Source of the DNA: an uncultured Eubacteriales bacterium
GTDB taxonomy: Bacteria > Bacillota > Clostridia > Lachnospirales > Lachnospiraceae
DNA: 53,527 nt
Assembly: GCA_900539455.1 (NCBI GenBank)
Contig: UQCD01000016.1
Coordinates: forward strand, 1-53,527
Direction: 5' to 3'
Position 1 is the first letter of the stretch; every line of letters begins with the position of its first letter. The position numbers and the translations under genes are program-made. Positions 45,707-53,017 of the stretch are shown here, piece by piece. The notes beneath the pieces are model-generated. The model saw only the letters and a list, made by a program, of their open reading frames with translations. It was not told the DNA's origin and made no database searches.

Positions 45707-45955
45707 TTAATATATTCTTATGTGTTTCACATTCTAAAGGATAAATATAACCAATACTGCAATAGTATTGATATAACCACCTTTGATAATATGATTTTGC
45801 ATATTGACTGTAATAAGGCAGAGGATGGTTTAAAAACCACATCTAATTCTCAGTGTGCATTGAATGCTCTTGCCATTGACAACTCTAATCCAACAGAAAA
45901 ACTATTGTTTATAAAATTTGAAAAAAATTATAAGGTAAAATATTATGATAGATAA
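45707..45955 (+). pseudogene. Possible fragment of a larger protein, 77-aa frame
   Basis: The frame is open from 45707 (just after a TAA) to 45955 but has no ribosome site; the only candidate start is a GTG at 45722. The peptide (FDNMILHIDCNKAEDGLKTT) looks like the interior of a folded domain. I read it as the 3' remnant of a truncated gene, perhaps a toxin end; it overlaps the next gene by 11 bp. Confidence 0.35.
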
Positions 45956-46220
45956 AGAATTAATTGATAAATTAAGAATTGAACTGAAAGAAATATTAAA
46001 AAAAGAGCTAGAAGCAGGAAATGAAATTGTTGAAACATCACAAGGTGGATTTACTAATGATTCTGCTGAACATATTTTTATATTTTTGAAATATCCATTT
46101 AAAACAAAAATACAAAATAATTTAAACGGGATAATTTATAGAGAAATAAACGACAGGCATTATTGGAAAGCTGAATATACAGATGAGAAAAATCATCAGA
46201 CGATAGCGTGTAACTTTTAG
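45945..46220 (+). CDS. Hypothetical protein, 91 aa
   Basis: Not recognised. It starts with a charged helix (KELIDKLRIELKEILKKELE), followed by a beta-rich part with several aromatic residues (IIYREINDRHYWKAEYTDEK). Weak ribosome site AAGG 10 bp before the ATG. Size and neighbours resemble immunity proteins of polymorphic toxin systems; this is inference. Confidence 0.5.
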   Translation: MIDKELIDKLRIELKEILKKELEAGNEIVETSQGGFTNDSAEHIFIFLKYPFKTKIQNNLNGIIYREINDRHYWKAEYTDEKNHQTIACNF

Positions 46221-46883
46221 GGAAAATTTAATCTAGTAATACATTTAAAAATTATCTGTATTTACTAATTGTATCGAATTTTTTAGTATTAAAATAATAA
46301 ATTACACATTCAGTTATTTAGCCAGTTAATACAATTAAATTATTTATTTTTTCTTCAAATAGGTATTTAACGGCGGGAGCTAGGGCAGAGTTATTATAGC
46401 TTAAATAAATGTATATTGCATTTAAAATTATAATTAAAAATATGTTAGTTAAAGTTGTATATAATTTAATAAAATTCTTAATTTTTAGCATTGGTAAATT
46501 CCTTCTTTCATTATTATTGGTAAATTTCTTTCTTCATTAACATTTGCAAATTTCTTTACATTAGTAGTATGGCTTTTTCTGAAAATAGCTTTTTTTCTAT
46601 ATATATGAATTTTTGGGTTACTATATATATGACAGATTTTTTTAAAATTTAGATTAGTGATAATTCGGAGTAGAAAAATTAAAAAATTGGGAAATTTTCA
46701 GATTGGAAGGTTGTAGAGTTTGAAGACGGAAGGGTTAGAGGAAGTGAGGGTTAGATGAAAGGAGAATTAATAGGACTAAATACACAAATAGTGTACATTT
46801 CTGCGAAATATTCAATAATAATGGTATGTATTTTCCGTATATAAATTGATAAAATAAATATGTGAAATATTTCAAAGGAGAAA
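46221..46883. other. Gene-free AT-rich region with short direct repeats
   Basis: No credible gene. It contains three degenerate direct copies of about 25 bp (core GGTAAATT-CTT-CTTCATTA, from about 46490 to 46563) and a duplicated CTATATATATGA (near 46598 and 46621). GCGAAATATTCAA (46803-46815) and GTGAAATATTTCAA (46862-46875) are possible operators of the next gene. Confidence 0.55.
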
Positions 46884-47402
46884 ATGATGCCAGACCTTTC
46901 AGATAAATTGCGAGAGTATATGCAAAAGCAGAATATATCACAGGCAGAACTTTCTGAACGATCAAATATTTCTAAAACACAAATTTCCAATATACTTATG
47001 AAGAAGGCTTGCCCTAGAATCGACACAATTCAGTTGATTTGCAATGCGTTAAAGATAGATATAAGTTGTTTATTTAAAAATGACTTGTATATGGCGGATA
47101 ATATAGATGGGTCAGGTGGACTAAATAGAATGGACGAGAGTGTTAAATCTAAAAATAATATTTCTATGACTAATATTGAAACAAATTCCAGTTTGACCCC
47201 CAGTATAAATGATGAAATTAACAATGGCTTGGATAGAATCATAAAAAAGGGTGTAAACAAGCGGAAGCTGTCGCAATATGAAGTTAATCTTTTAGACGAG
47301 CAAAAGGTTTTAATTGAATTTATTAATGATGCAAATTTGGAACAAATCAGGCTGGTCAATCAATTTATAAAAGCTATGCGCTGGGATGAAGTTTCTCGCT
47401 AA
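46884..47402 (+). CDS. Cro/CI-type (XRE) transcriptional regulator
   Basis: A 172-residue protein with an N-terminal helix-turn-helix, KLREYMQKQNISQAELSERS, then NISKTQISNILMKKACP (about 8-50), followed by a low-complexity linker and a short helical C-terminus. AAAGGAG precedes the ATG. Two near-identical palindromic sites, one overlapping the ribosome site, hint at autorepression. Adjacent orphan genes and a gene-free stretch suggest an old insertion site. Its target is unknown. Confidence 0.85.
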   Translation: MMPDLSDKLREYMQKQNISQAELSERSNISKTQISNILMKKACPRIDTIQLICNALKIDISCLFKNDLYMADNIDGSGGLNRMDESVKSKNNISMTNIETNSSLTPSINDEINNGLDRIIKKGVNKRKLSQYEVNLLDEQKVLIEFINDANLEQIRLVNQFIKAMRWDEVSR

Positions 47403-47425
47403 TGGAAAGGTTAAAGTTTTCTCGG

Positions 47426-47464
47426 ACTGTCAGAGGTATTAGTATGCTTCTGGCAGTTTTTTTT
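47426..47464 (+). terminator. Rho-independent terminator after XRE gene
   Basis: ACTGTCAGAGG (47426-47436) pairs, with wobbles, to CTTCTGGCAGT (47447-47457), followed by eight T residues. Confidence 0.85.
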
Positions 47465-47569
47465 AAGGGCAAGGTCTTGTTTATGAGAATAAGTTTCTCA
47501 CATTATGAAAAATAAGTATTATTAGAGAGTTATAAAGGAGCTGTGATTAGGACTGGAAGATTTTAAATC

Positions 47570-47598
47570 TTGACAATAAAATTCCTATTATCTATAAT
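47570..47598 (+). promoter_or_regulatory. Sigma-A promoter of guaA
   Basis: TTGACA (47570-47575), 17 nt, TATAAT (47593-47598): a consensus promoter. The leader of about 68 nt is too short for a purine riboswitch. Confidence 0.85.
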
Positions 47599-47672
47599 TA
47601 TTACAGTGTCACAAATTCAATTAATATGTGAATTTTCCCCCAGACACACAAATACATTTTCAGGAGGAAAAA

Positions 47673-49214
47673 ATGCAAAAGGAAATGATTATTGTATTAG
47701 ACTTTGGTGGTCAGTACAATCAGCTCATCGCAAGAAGAGTTAGAGAATGTAATGTTTATTGTGAAGTTCATCCATACAATATGGGTTTAGATAAAATTAA
47801 AGAAATGAACCCAAAGGGTATCATTTTTACAGGTGGACCAAACAGCGTATATGGTGATGATTCACCTCGTTGTGAGAAGGAAATTTTTGATTTGAATATT
47901 CCTATTTTGGGCATTTGCTATGGTTCACAGCTTATGTCATATATGTTAGGTGGTAAGGTAGAAACAGCACCAGTTAGTGAGTACGGAAAAACAGAGGTAA
48001 ATGTAGACAAGTCTTCAGTTTTATTTGAGAATGTTTCTGAAAAAACTGTCTGCTGGATGAGCCATACAGACTATATTGCAAAGGCTCCAGAGAATTTTAA
48101 GGTAGTTGCCCATACTTCAGATTGTCCAGTAGCAGCTATGGAAAATGCTGAAAGAAAATTATATGCAGTTCAGTTCCATCCAGAGGTTATGCACACTGTA
48201 GAGGGAATGAAGATGCTTTCAAACTTTGTGTACAATGTATGTGGTTGTACAGGAGATTGGAAAATGGCTTCATTCGTAGAAACAACCATTAAGCAAATCC
48301 GTGAAAAGGTAGGAAATGGCAAGGTATTATGTGCATTATCAGGTGGTGTAGATTCGTCAGTTGCAGCAGTTCTTCTTGCTAAGGCTGTTGGAAAGCAGTT
48401 GACCTGCGTATTTGTAGACCACGGTCTTTTAAGAAAAAATGAAGGTGATGAGGTTGAGGCTGTATTTGGTCCAAACGGACAGTACGATTTGAACTTCATT
48501 CGAGTAAATGCTCAGGAAAGATTTTATTCAAAGCTTGCCGGAGTAGAAGAACCAGAAAGAAAGAGAAAAATCATTGGCGAAGAATTTATCCGTGTATTTG
48601 AAGAAGAAGCTAAGAAAATAGGTGCAGTTGACTATCTTGTTCAAGGAACAATCTACCCAGATGTAATCGAATCTGGCTTAGGCAAGTCAGCAGTTATTAA
48701 ATCGCATCACAATGTAGGAGGACTTCCAGATTGTGTTGATTTCAAGGAAATCATTGAGCCACTTCGTCTATTGTTCAAGGACGAGGTAAGAAAAGCAGGC
48801 TTGGAATTAGGTATTCCAGAATATCTTGTATACCGTCAGCCATTCCCAGGTCCAGGCTTGGGCATAAGAATTATTGGCGAAGTAACAGCCGAAAAGGTTC
48901 GTATAGTTCAGGATGCAGATTACATCTATCGTGAGGAACTTGCAAAGGCAGGCGTAGACAAAAAGCTTGGTCAATACTTCGCAGCACTTACAAATATGCG
49001 TTCCGTAGGTGTTATGGGTGATGAGAGAACTTATGATTACGCAATCGCACTTCGTGCAGTAAACACAAGCGACTTTATGACAGCCGAGGCAGCAGAGCTT
49101 CCTTGGGAGGTGCTCGGAAAGGTAACAAGTAGAATTGTTAATGAAGTAAAGGGTGTGAATAGGGTAATGTATGATTGTACGGGAAAACCACCAGCAACGA
49201 TTGAGTTTGAATAA
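47673..49214 (+). CDS. guaA: GMP synthase (glutamine-hydrolysing)
   Basis: Converts XMP to GMP using glutamine and ATP; 513 residues. An N-terminal class-I amidotransferase (nucleophile Cys82 in GICYGSQL, FHPEVMH), the ATP pyrophosphatase P-loop ALSGGVDSSVAA (about 221-232), and the C-terminal dimerisation domain ending PPATIEFE. The ATG at 47673 follows GGAGGAAA; the open frame starts further upstream at 47628 in the promoter leader. Its 3' end is a known integration site for genomic islands in several bacteria; an integrase follows here. Confidence 0.97.
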   Translation: MQKEMIIVLDFGGQYNQLIARRVRECNVYCEVHPYNMGLDKIKEMNPKGIIFTGGPNSVYGDDSPRCEKEIFDLNIPILGICYGSQLMSYMLGGKVETAPVSEYGKTEVNVDKSSVLFENVSEKTVCWMSHTDYIAKAPENFKVVAHTSDCPVAAMENAERKLYAVQFHPEVMHTVEGMKMLSNFVYNVCGCTGDWKMASFVETTIKQIREKVGNGKVLCALSGGVDSSVAAVLLAKAVGKQLTCVFVDHGLLRKNEGDEVEAVFGPNGQYDLNFIRVNAQERFYSKLAGVEEPERKRKIIGEEFIRVFEEEAKKIGAVDYLVQGTIYPDVIESGLGKSAVIKSHHNVGGLPDCVDFKEIIEPLRLLFKDEVRKAGLELGIPEYLVYRQPFPGPGLGIRIIGEVTAEKVRIVQDADYIYREELAKAGVDKKLGQYFAALTNMRSVGVMGDERTYDYAIALRAVNTSDFMTAEAAELPWEVLGKVTSRIVNEVKGVNRVMYDCTGKPPATIEFE

Positions 49215-49221
49215 GAGCCAC

Positions 49222-49264
49222 AAGTCTTGGAATTCGCTAAACAAGCGGGTTCCGAGACTTTTTC
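49222..49264 (+). terminator. Rho-independent terminator of guaA
   Basis: AAGTCTTGGAATTCGCT (49222-49238), loop AAACA, AGCGGGTTCCGAGACTT (49244-49260), then T-run. It remains with guaA, so any element junction lies in or near this region. Confidence 0.93.
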
Positions 49265-49272
49265 TTTTGCTC

Positions 49273-49293
49273 TGCTACTAATTTGCTACTAAT
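49273..49293. repeat. Direct repeat beside integrase gene (arm-type/att candidate)
   Basis: TGCTACTAAT at 49273-49282 and again at 49284-49293, with a related inverted TAGCAACTACT just after. Short direct repeats beside an integrase often serve as its arm-binding sites. Confidence 0.4.
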
Positions 49294-49375
49294 AGCAACT
49301 ACTCTTTTTCTATCGTTTTCAGTTGGTTGTCATTAACTTTAATAGCAAGAAACCCTGATGACTGCTGGATTTCTT

Positions 49376-50626
49376 TTATATGATCTTTCTTTGTGGCATC
49401 TGGATGATTTTCCCTGATGCGGTATTTGGTGGTACTAACGCAGGTCCGAACTGAGGTCGGATTGTTACATCTGAGCCGTTGTCCTGAGTCTGCGGCACTT
49501 CACATGTGATACCTACTGCTTCAAGCAGTGGGTTATCAGATGGTGGTTCAGGTGTTGGCGAATCTGTTGCCTGCAATGATTCCAGACTATGCACAAGCTC
49601 CTGCTGTTTATGTGGAAACAGATGAGAGTATGTGTTAAGTGTTGTGGATACTTTCTCGTGTCCGAGCCTGTCTGCTAACATCAGCGCATCACAGCCCTGA
49701 TTAATAAGTAAGCTGGCGTGCGAATGCCTGATATCGTGGATTCGTATCTTCTTTACACCTGTGTTTTTGCAACCTCTTATCATCTCATGTGAGAGATATG
49801 ATTTTGTTACCGGGAACAGCCTTTCATCTGCATCAAGCATATACCTTGACTGGATATAGTCTGATAGCTCCTGGCAGAGAAAATCCGGAATCGGAATATT
49901 TCGCTTACTTTTTCTTGTCTTAGGTGATGTAAATACATCTTTTCCTTCTATTCGCTGATATGTTCTGTTGATGGATATTGTCTTGTTATCAAGGTCAATA
50001 TCAGCAGGTGATAGAGCAAGCAGTTCACCTTCTCTCATACCAGTCCAGTACAGGACTTCAAAGCATATATACGATAGCGACTTGTCTTTTACACCCTCAC
50101 GGAAAGCAATATATTCATCGTAAGTCCAGTAATCCATTTCCTCAGCCTTTGCTTTTCCAATGGTGCCTGCCTTGCCGCAGGGATTGGTGTTAAGGTCATA
50201 GAAACGCTTGGCGTAATTGATGATGCTGTTAAGCTCCGTGTTAATCTTTTTCAGATAGGTCTGGGAGTAATTATTAGGCGAACTCATAAGCTTCGCCTGC
50301 CATCTTCGTACATCTGAGGCTTTGATTTCATTTATCGGCTTGCTACCGAAGAATGGAAGAATATGCGTCTGTAGTACCGCCTTTTTTGTCAGAAGAGTTG
50401 ACTGCTTAAGTCTTGCAGCCATATCCTCCATATAAATTTCATAAAGGTTTTGAAATGTCATGTCAGGATTGGCAGACTGCTTTTCCAGAAAATCCCTTTC
50501 AAATCCTAAGGCTTCCTTTTTGGTGGCAAAGCCTCTTTTCCACTTCTGTTTTTTGATTCCCTGCCAGTTCGTATAATAGAACTTGGCGAACCATTTACCA
50601 GTTTTTTCATCTTTGTAAGCTGGCAT
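49376..50626 (-). CDS. int: Tyrosine site-specific integrase
   Basis: A 416-residue phage/ICE-type integrase. N-terminal arm-binding region (KTGKWFAKFYYTNWQGIKKQ), core-binding SAM-like domain (NLYEIYMEDMAARLKQSTLL) and catalytic domain with Arg in YWTGMREGELLAL, HDIRHSHASLL (His-x-x-Arg), and LGHEKVSTTLNTYSHLF (His and nucleophilic Tyr). A Pro/Ser-rich C-terminal tail of about 75 residues is extra. ATG 50626 follows AAAGGAG; the frame is open further to 50668. It faces guaA. GC is higher than the chromosomal genes, consistent with transfer. Confidence 0.93.
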   Translation of the reverse strand: MPAYKDEKTGKWFAKFYYTNWQGIKKQKWKRGFATKKEALGFERDFLEKQSANPDMTFQNLYEIYMEDMAARLKQSTLLTKKAVLQTHILPFFGSKPINEIKASDVRRWQAKLMSSPNNYSQTYLKKINTELNSIINYAKRFYDLNTNPCGKAGTIGKAKAEEMDYWTYDEYIAFREGVKDKSLSYICFEVLYWTGMREGELLALSPADIDLDNKTISINRTYQRIEGKDVFTSPKTRKSKRNIPIPDFLCQELSDYIQSRYMLDADERLFPVTKSYLSHEMIRGCKNTGVKKIRIHDIRHSHASLLINQGCDALMLADRLGHEKVSTTLNTYSHLFPHKQQELVHSLESLQATDSPTPEPPSDNPLLEAVGITCEVPQTQDNGSDVTIRPQFGPALVPPNTASGKIIQMPQRKII

Positions 50627-50675
50627 GAATATCATCTCCTTTTTGTAAAATTGTTGTGCAATCATCAAAAGGCTA

Positions 50676-50776
50676 TGATATAATCTACTTGTTCAGGGTG
50701 ATTATAAAGCCTTCGGGTCAATCACTTACATAGCTTCGGTTATTCCTTTTGCGAGAAGGAGTGTGCCGGAGCTTTT
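50676..50776 (+). ncRNA. Candidate small RNA between int and xre
   Basis: An extended -10 TGATATAAT (50676-50684) with TTGTGC (50654-50659) at 19 nt upstream could start a transcript near 50691. The transcript would hold hairpin 1, GTGATT/AATCAC (50698-50725) enclosing GCC-TTCG-GGT, then hairpin 2, AGCTTCGG (50732-50739) with CCGGAGCT (50766-50773) enclosing CCTTTT/AGAAGG, then a T-run. No gene lies on this strand downstream, so it is a stand-alone RNA of about 85-90 nt, divergent from int. Confidence 0.5.
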
Positions 50777-50802
50777 TCTTTACTAAAGGTGTAAGCCTGC
50801 AA

Positions 50803-51387
50803 TTATTCAGTTTTTGAATCGGCTTCATTATCCAGTCTGGAATCCTTATAATATGCCAACATATCTGATTTCCATGAATCAAACTTTTCTTTTGAAATTT
50901 TTCCTGTCTGAAGCATATTCTTCTTTGTTATCCAGTTTTCCATAAAGAGACAGAAGTCTGCATCATATTTTCCATTGCCTTTGCCATTAACCTTAATCCC
51001 GGCAGTCCATTCAGGACTTTCAGGAGGTTTGGTGTTGGTCAGCTCAAATGAAAAATCAGTAAGTTCAGTTATGGCAAAGAGAGCATTGATTACATCTGAC
51101 ATAGTGTGGAATTCATATGATGTTGACTGTTTTATTGGTTCTTTTGCAGCATTATCAATTCCTGCCTGATATAAAAGCTCCTGAAATGGAATGTTCAGCT
51201 CATTAGCAACTTCCTTTACTACATCCAGCTTCATGATAATCTCACCGGATTCATACTTCTGAATGGTGCGTTCTGATTTACCAAGTCTTTTTGCAAATTC
51301 CTTCTGTGTTATCTTTTGAGCCCTGCGGTGCTTCTGTATGTTCTTTCCAATCTCCTGTGGAGACGGAATGTCCATAATGTAAGCCAT
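50803..51387 (-). CDS. Cro/CI-type (XRE) regulator of the mobile element
   Basis: A 194-residue protein with an N-terminal helix-turn-helix (IGKNIQKHRRAQKITQKEFA, KRLGKSERTIQKYESGEII; about 13-51) and an unrecognised C-terminal domain of about 110 residues. It most likely represses element transfer. ATG 51387 is 8 bp after AAGGAAGG; a GTG three codons upstream also fits. Palindromic GATACGTATC operators lie 40-75 bp upstream in the divergent promoter region. Confidence 0.88.
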   Translation of the reverse strand: MAYIMDIPSPQEIGKNIQKHRRAQKITQKEFAKRLGKSERTIQKYESGEIIMKLDVVKEVANELNIPFQELLYQAGIDNAAKEPIKQSTSYEFHTMSDVINALFAITELTDFSFELTNTKPPESPEWTAGIKVNGKGNGKYDADFCLFMENWITKKNMLQTGKISKEKFDSWKSDMLAYYKDSRLDNEADSKTE

Positions 51388-51426
51388 GTGGTTCACCTTC
51401 CTTTATATAAAATAGTCCGTTGTAAA

Positions 51427-51465
51427 GATACGTATCAGATTGATATTAAATGAAATACGTATCAG
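51427..51465. promoter_or_regulatory. Paired regulator operators
   Basis: GATACGTATCAG (51427-51438) and AATACGTATCAG (51454-51465) are 12-bp direct repeats, each with a palindromic core (ATACGTAT), spaced 27 bp apart. They lie upstream of the leftward XRE gene. An 11-bp inverted repeat, TTATTTATGAT/ATCATAAATAA, follows at 51474-51509. Confidence 0.55.
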
Positions 51466-51669
51466 TAAGTGACTTATTTATGATTGTATGATTACTTTAT
51501 CATAAATAAAAACGAATTGCAAGTGCGTAATTATAAAAAGTTCTATTGACAAATTTTGAAAAGGATATTAAAATAAACACGAATTAAAAATACGGATTAA
51601 ATAAAGAACAGGATAGCTGTTTTGCGAAAACACGTATTTAAAATAACAATTTATGAAAGGAGGAGCTGC

Positions 51670-52065
51670 ATGAAGGGTATAAAGGAAGCATTCATAGATG
51701 CAGTTGAGATAAGCCAGATGCTTGGTATCGGGATGACAAAGGCATATGCAATTATAAAGGAATATAATGCAGAGCTTGAGGCAAAAGGTTATTTCACCAT
51801 GCGGGGCAAATGTCCAAGGAAGTACTTTGAACAGAAAATCTATGGTTACGAAGATTATTACAATCCGGATTATGAGCCACAGCGTAACCGAAGCAAGGGT
51901 GCAGAAGAAATGGATTATGAAGCGGCAGTTGGGGATTCTGTGATAAGTGAACATGATGAAGTGGATATACCGCCTGAAACAAATGAATTGCCGGAAGATG
52001 GTGCTGAGATAGCAGAAAATGTGATGTCGGATGCAGATGTAATGGTGGAAGAGACAACTGAATAG
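51670..52065 (+). CDS. Excisionase-like HTH protein
   Basis: A 131-residue protein with an N-terminal helix-turn-helix of the DNA-binding/excisionase type (IDAVEISQMLGIGMTKAYAI, about 9-28) and a basic segment MRGKCPRKYFEQKIYG; the C-terminal 60 residues are very acidic. The ATG at 51670 lies 4 bp after AAAGGAGGAG; an upstream in-frame start at 51622 lacks a ribosome site. Its position next to the mobilization genes suggests a role in excision or regulation of transfer. The repeat array begins 15 bp after its stop. Confidence 0.72.
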   Translation: MKGIKEAFIDAVEISQMLGIGMTKAYAIIKEYNAELEAKGYFTMRGKCPRKYFEQKIYGYEDYYNPDYEPQRNRSKGAEEMDYEAAVGDSVISEHDEVDIPPETNELPEDGAEIAENVMSDADVMVEETTE

Positions 52066-52080
52066 GTGAATCCAGCGAGT

Positions 52081-52444
52081 GGGGGCAAAAAGCGCCCCCA
52101 AAACGTGCAAATGGGGGCAGTAAGCGCCCCCAAAACCACAAAGTGGGGGCAGAAAGCGCCCCCGCACAAATCAGAGCCGAAAAAGTGTGGAGGCAAAAAG
52201 TGCCGTCAAAATGCAAAAGTGGGGGCAAAAAGCGCCGTCAAAACAGCAAAGTGACGGCAAAAAGCGCCACCACTCAAATCAGAGTGAAAAAAGTCATGGT
52301 GGCGGAAAGTGCCATCAAAATGGAAAAGTGGTGGCGGAAAATGCCACCAAACAAGCAAAATGATGGCAAAAGGTGCCACCACTTTTAAAGCAGGTGGAAC
52401 TTTAGCCACCATATCAGTAATTGTGGTGGTACATTAACCACCAC
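52081..52444. repeat. Hierarchical array of about 11 small hairpins
   Basis: 19-bp hairpins of type GGGGGCAAAAAGCGCCCCC. Starts: 52081, 52113, 52145; 52189, 52221, 52253; 52298, 52330, 52362; then two divergent ones at 52393 and 52423. Within each triplet the step is 32 bp. Between triplets it is 44-45 bp, because a spacer containing CAAATCAGAG and GAAAAAGT is inserted, giving a 108-109 bp super-period. Arms drift from GGGGGC/GCCCCC through GACGGC/GCCGTC to GGTGGC/GCCACC. It lies between the excisionase-like gene and the candidate oriT. Confidence 0.92.
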
Positions 52445-52460
52445 ATATCATATACAGGGT

Positions 52461-52549
52461 GCAGGTGCTCCTGCCAAGACGAAAAATTATGTAAACGCTG
52501 ATGCGTTTATATTTTTTCGGGAAAAGGTCCGACCTTTTCCGCATCTTGC
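52461..52549 (+). other. Candidate origin of transfer (oriT)
   Basis: Three hairpins: GCAGG/CCTGC (52461-52474), TAAACGC/GCGTTTA (52492-52509) followed by T-run, and GGAAAAGGT/ACCTTTTCC (52520-52540). CATCTTGC (52542-52549) directly after the last hairpin fits the IncP-type nic consensus YATCYTG/Y, with cleavage expected after G52548. MobC and a VirD2-type relaxase are encoded just downstream, as expected for this class. Confidence 0.55.
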
Positions 52550-52590
52550 AAAACCTATAAGCAGAACTTTTAGAAAGGATGAAAAAAGCA

Positions 52591-52686
52591 ATGGTACAGA
52601 TAAAAAGAGATTGGTTTGATACAGAATTTGGGAATTACGAAAGGGGAAAAACGTATGGCAGATGGAAAGAGAAGATACAAGTCTGA
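52591..52686 (+). CDS. Possible 31-aa leader peptide
   Basis: A short frame, MVQIKRDWFDTEFGNY and a basic end, with AGAAAGGA 11 bp upstream, overlapping the mobC start in another frame. It may be translationally coupled to mobC or be chance. Confidence 0.3.
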   Translation: MVQIKRDWFDTEFGNYERGKTYGRWKEKIQV

Positions 52687-53017
52687 CAGGAAAGATTATA
52701 AGATATCGGTGAAGCTGTCAGAGAAAGATATGGATATTCTGAAAGCGGCACTTAAGCGAACAGGAATGACAGCAAGTGCCTATATAAGAGAATTAATTCG
52801 GACAGGAGGCAACATTGATACAAGTTATCCAGAGGACAGGGCAAAAATAATTCGTGTTATTGCAGGTATTGCAAATAATATTAATCAGGCGGTAAAGCTT
52901 GGCAATTCACAGGGAAGATTGTATTACAGCGATATTGATAAATTGCAGAGCAGTATGGATGAGGTAAAGAAAACATTCGGGGAGGTGCTGGAAGTATGGC
53001 GATTACAAAGATCCTAA
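52655..53017 (+). CDS. mobC: Relaxosome accessory protein MobC
   Basis: A 120-residue protein with a basic N-terminus and a ribbon-helix-helix start (YKISVKLSEKDMDILKAALK, RTGMTASAYIRELI; about 16-50) and the MobC C-terminal core (IAGIANNINQAVKLGNSQGR, about 69-88, matching the family pattern GNNLNQ-ar). It helps melt DNA at nic. ATG 52655 follows AAAGGGGA; the frame is open further back but without a ribosome site. It overlaps the relaxase start by 22 bp. Confidence 0.87.
   Translation: MADGKRRYKSDRKDYKISVKLSEKDMDILKAALKRTGMTASAYIRELIRTGGNIDTSYPEDRAKIIRVIAGIANNINQAVKLGNSQGRLYYSDIDKLQSSMDEVKKTFGEVLEVWRLQRS

Noticed and set aside
47599..47672. Purine riboswitch before guaA
   Set aside because: The leader from the consensus promoter is only about 68 nt and shows no matching core.
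52066..52254. Basic 62-aa reading frame starting with GTG right after the excisionase-like gene
   Set aside because: It runs through the hairpin array; the 32-bp repeat period is not a multiple of three, so the peptide is not repeat-consistent and there is no ribosome site.
51568..52412. Minus-strand frames rich in Pro, Phe and His across the array and the excisionase-like gene
   Set aside because: They are read-throughs of the repeats and of the antisense of a real gene, without ribosome sites.
52081..52444. CRISPR array
   Set aside because: Units are self-complementary hairpins that drift in sequence, the spacers are almost identical to one another, and there are no cas genes.
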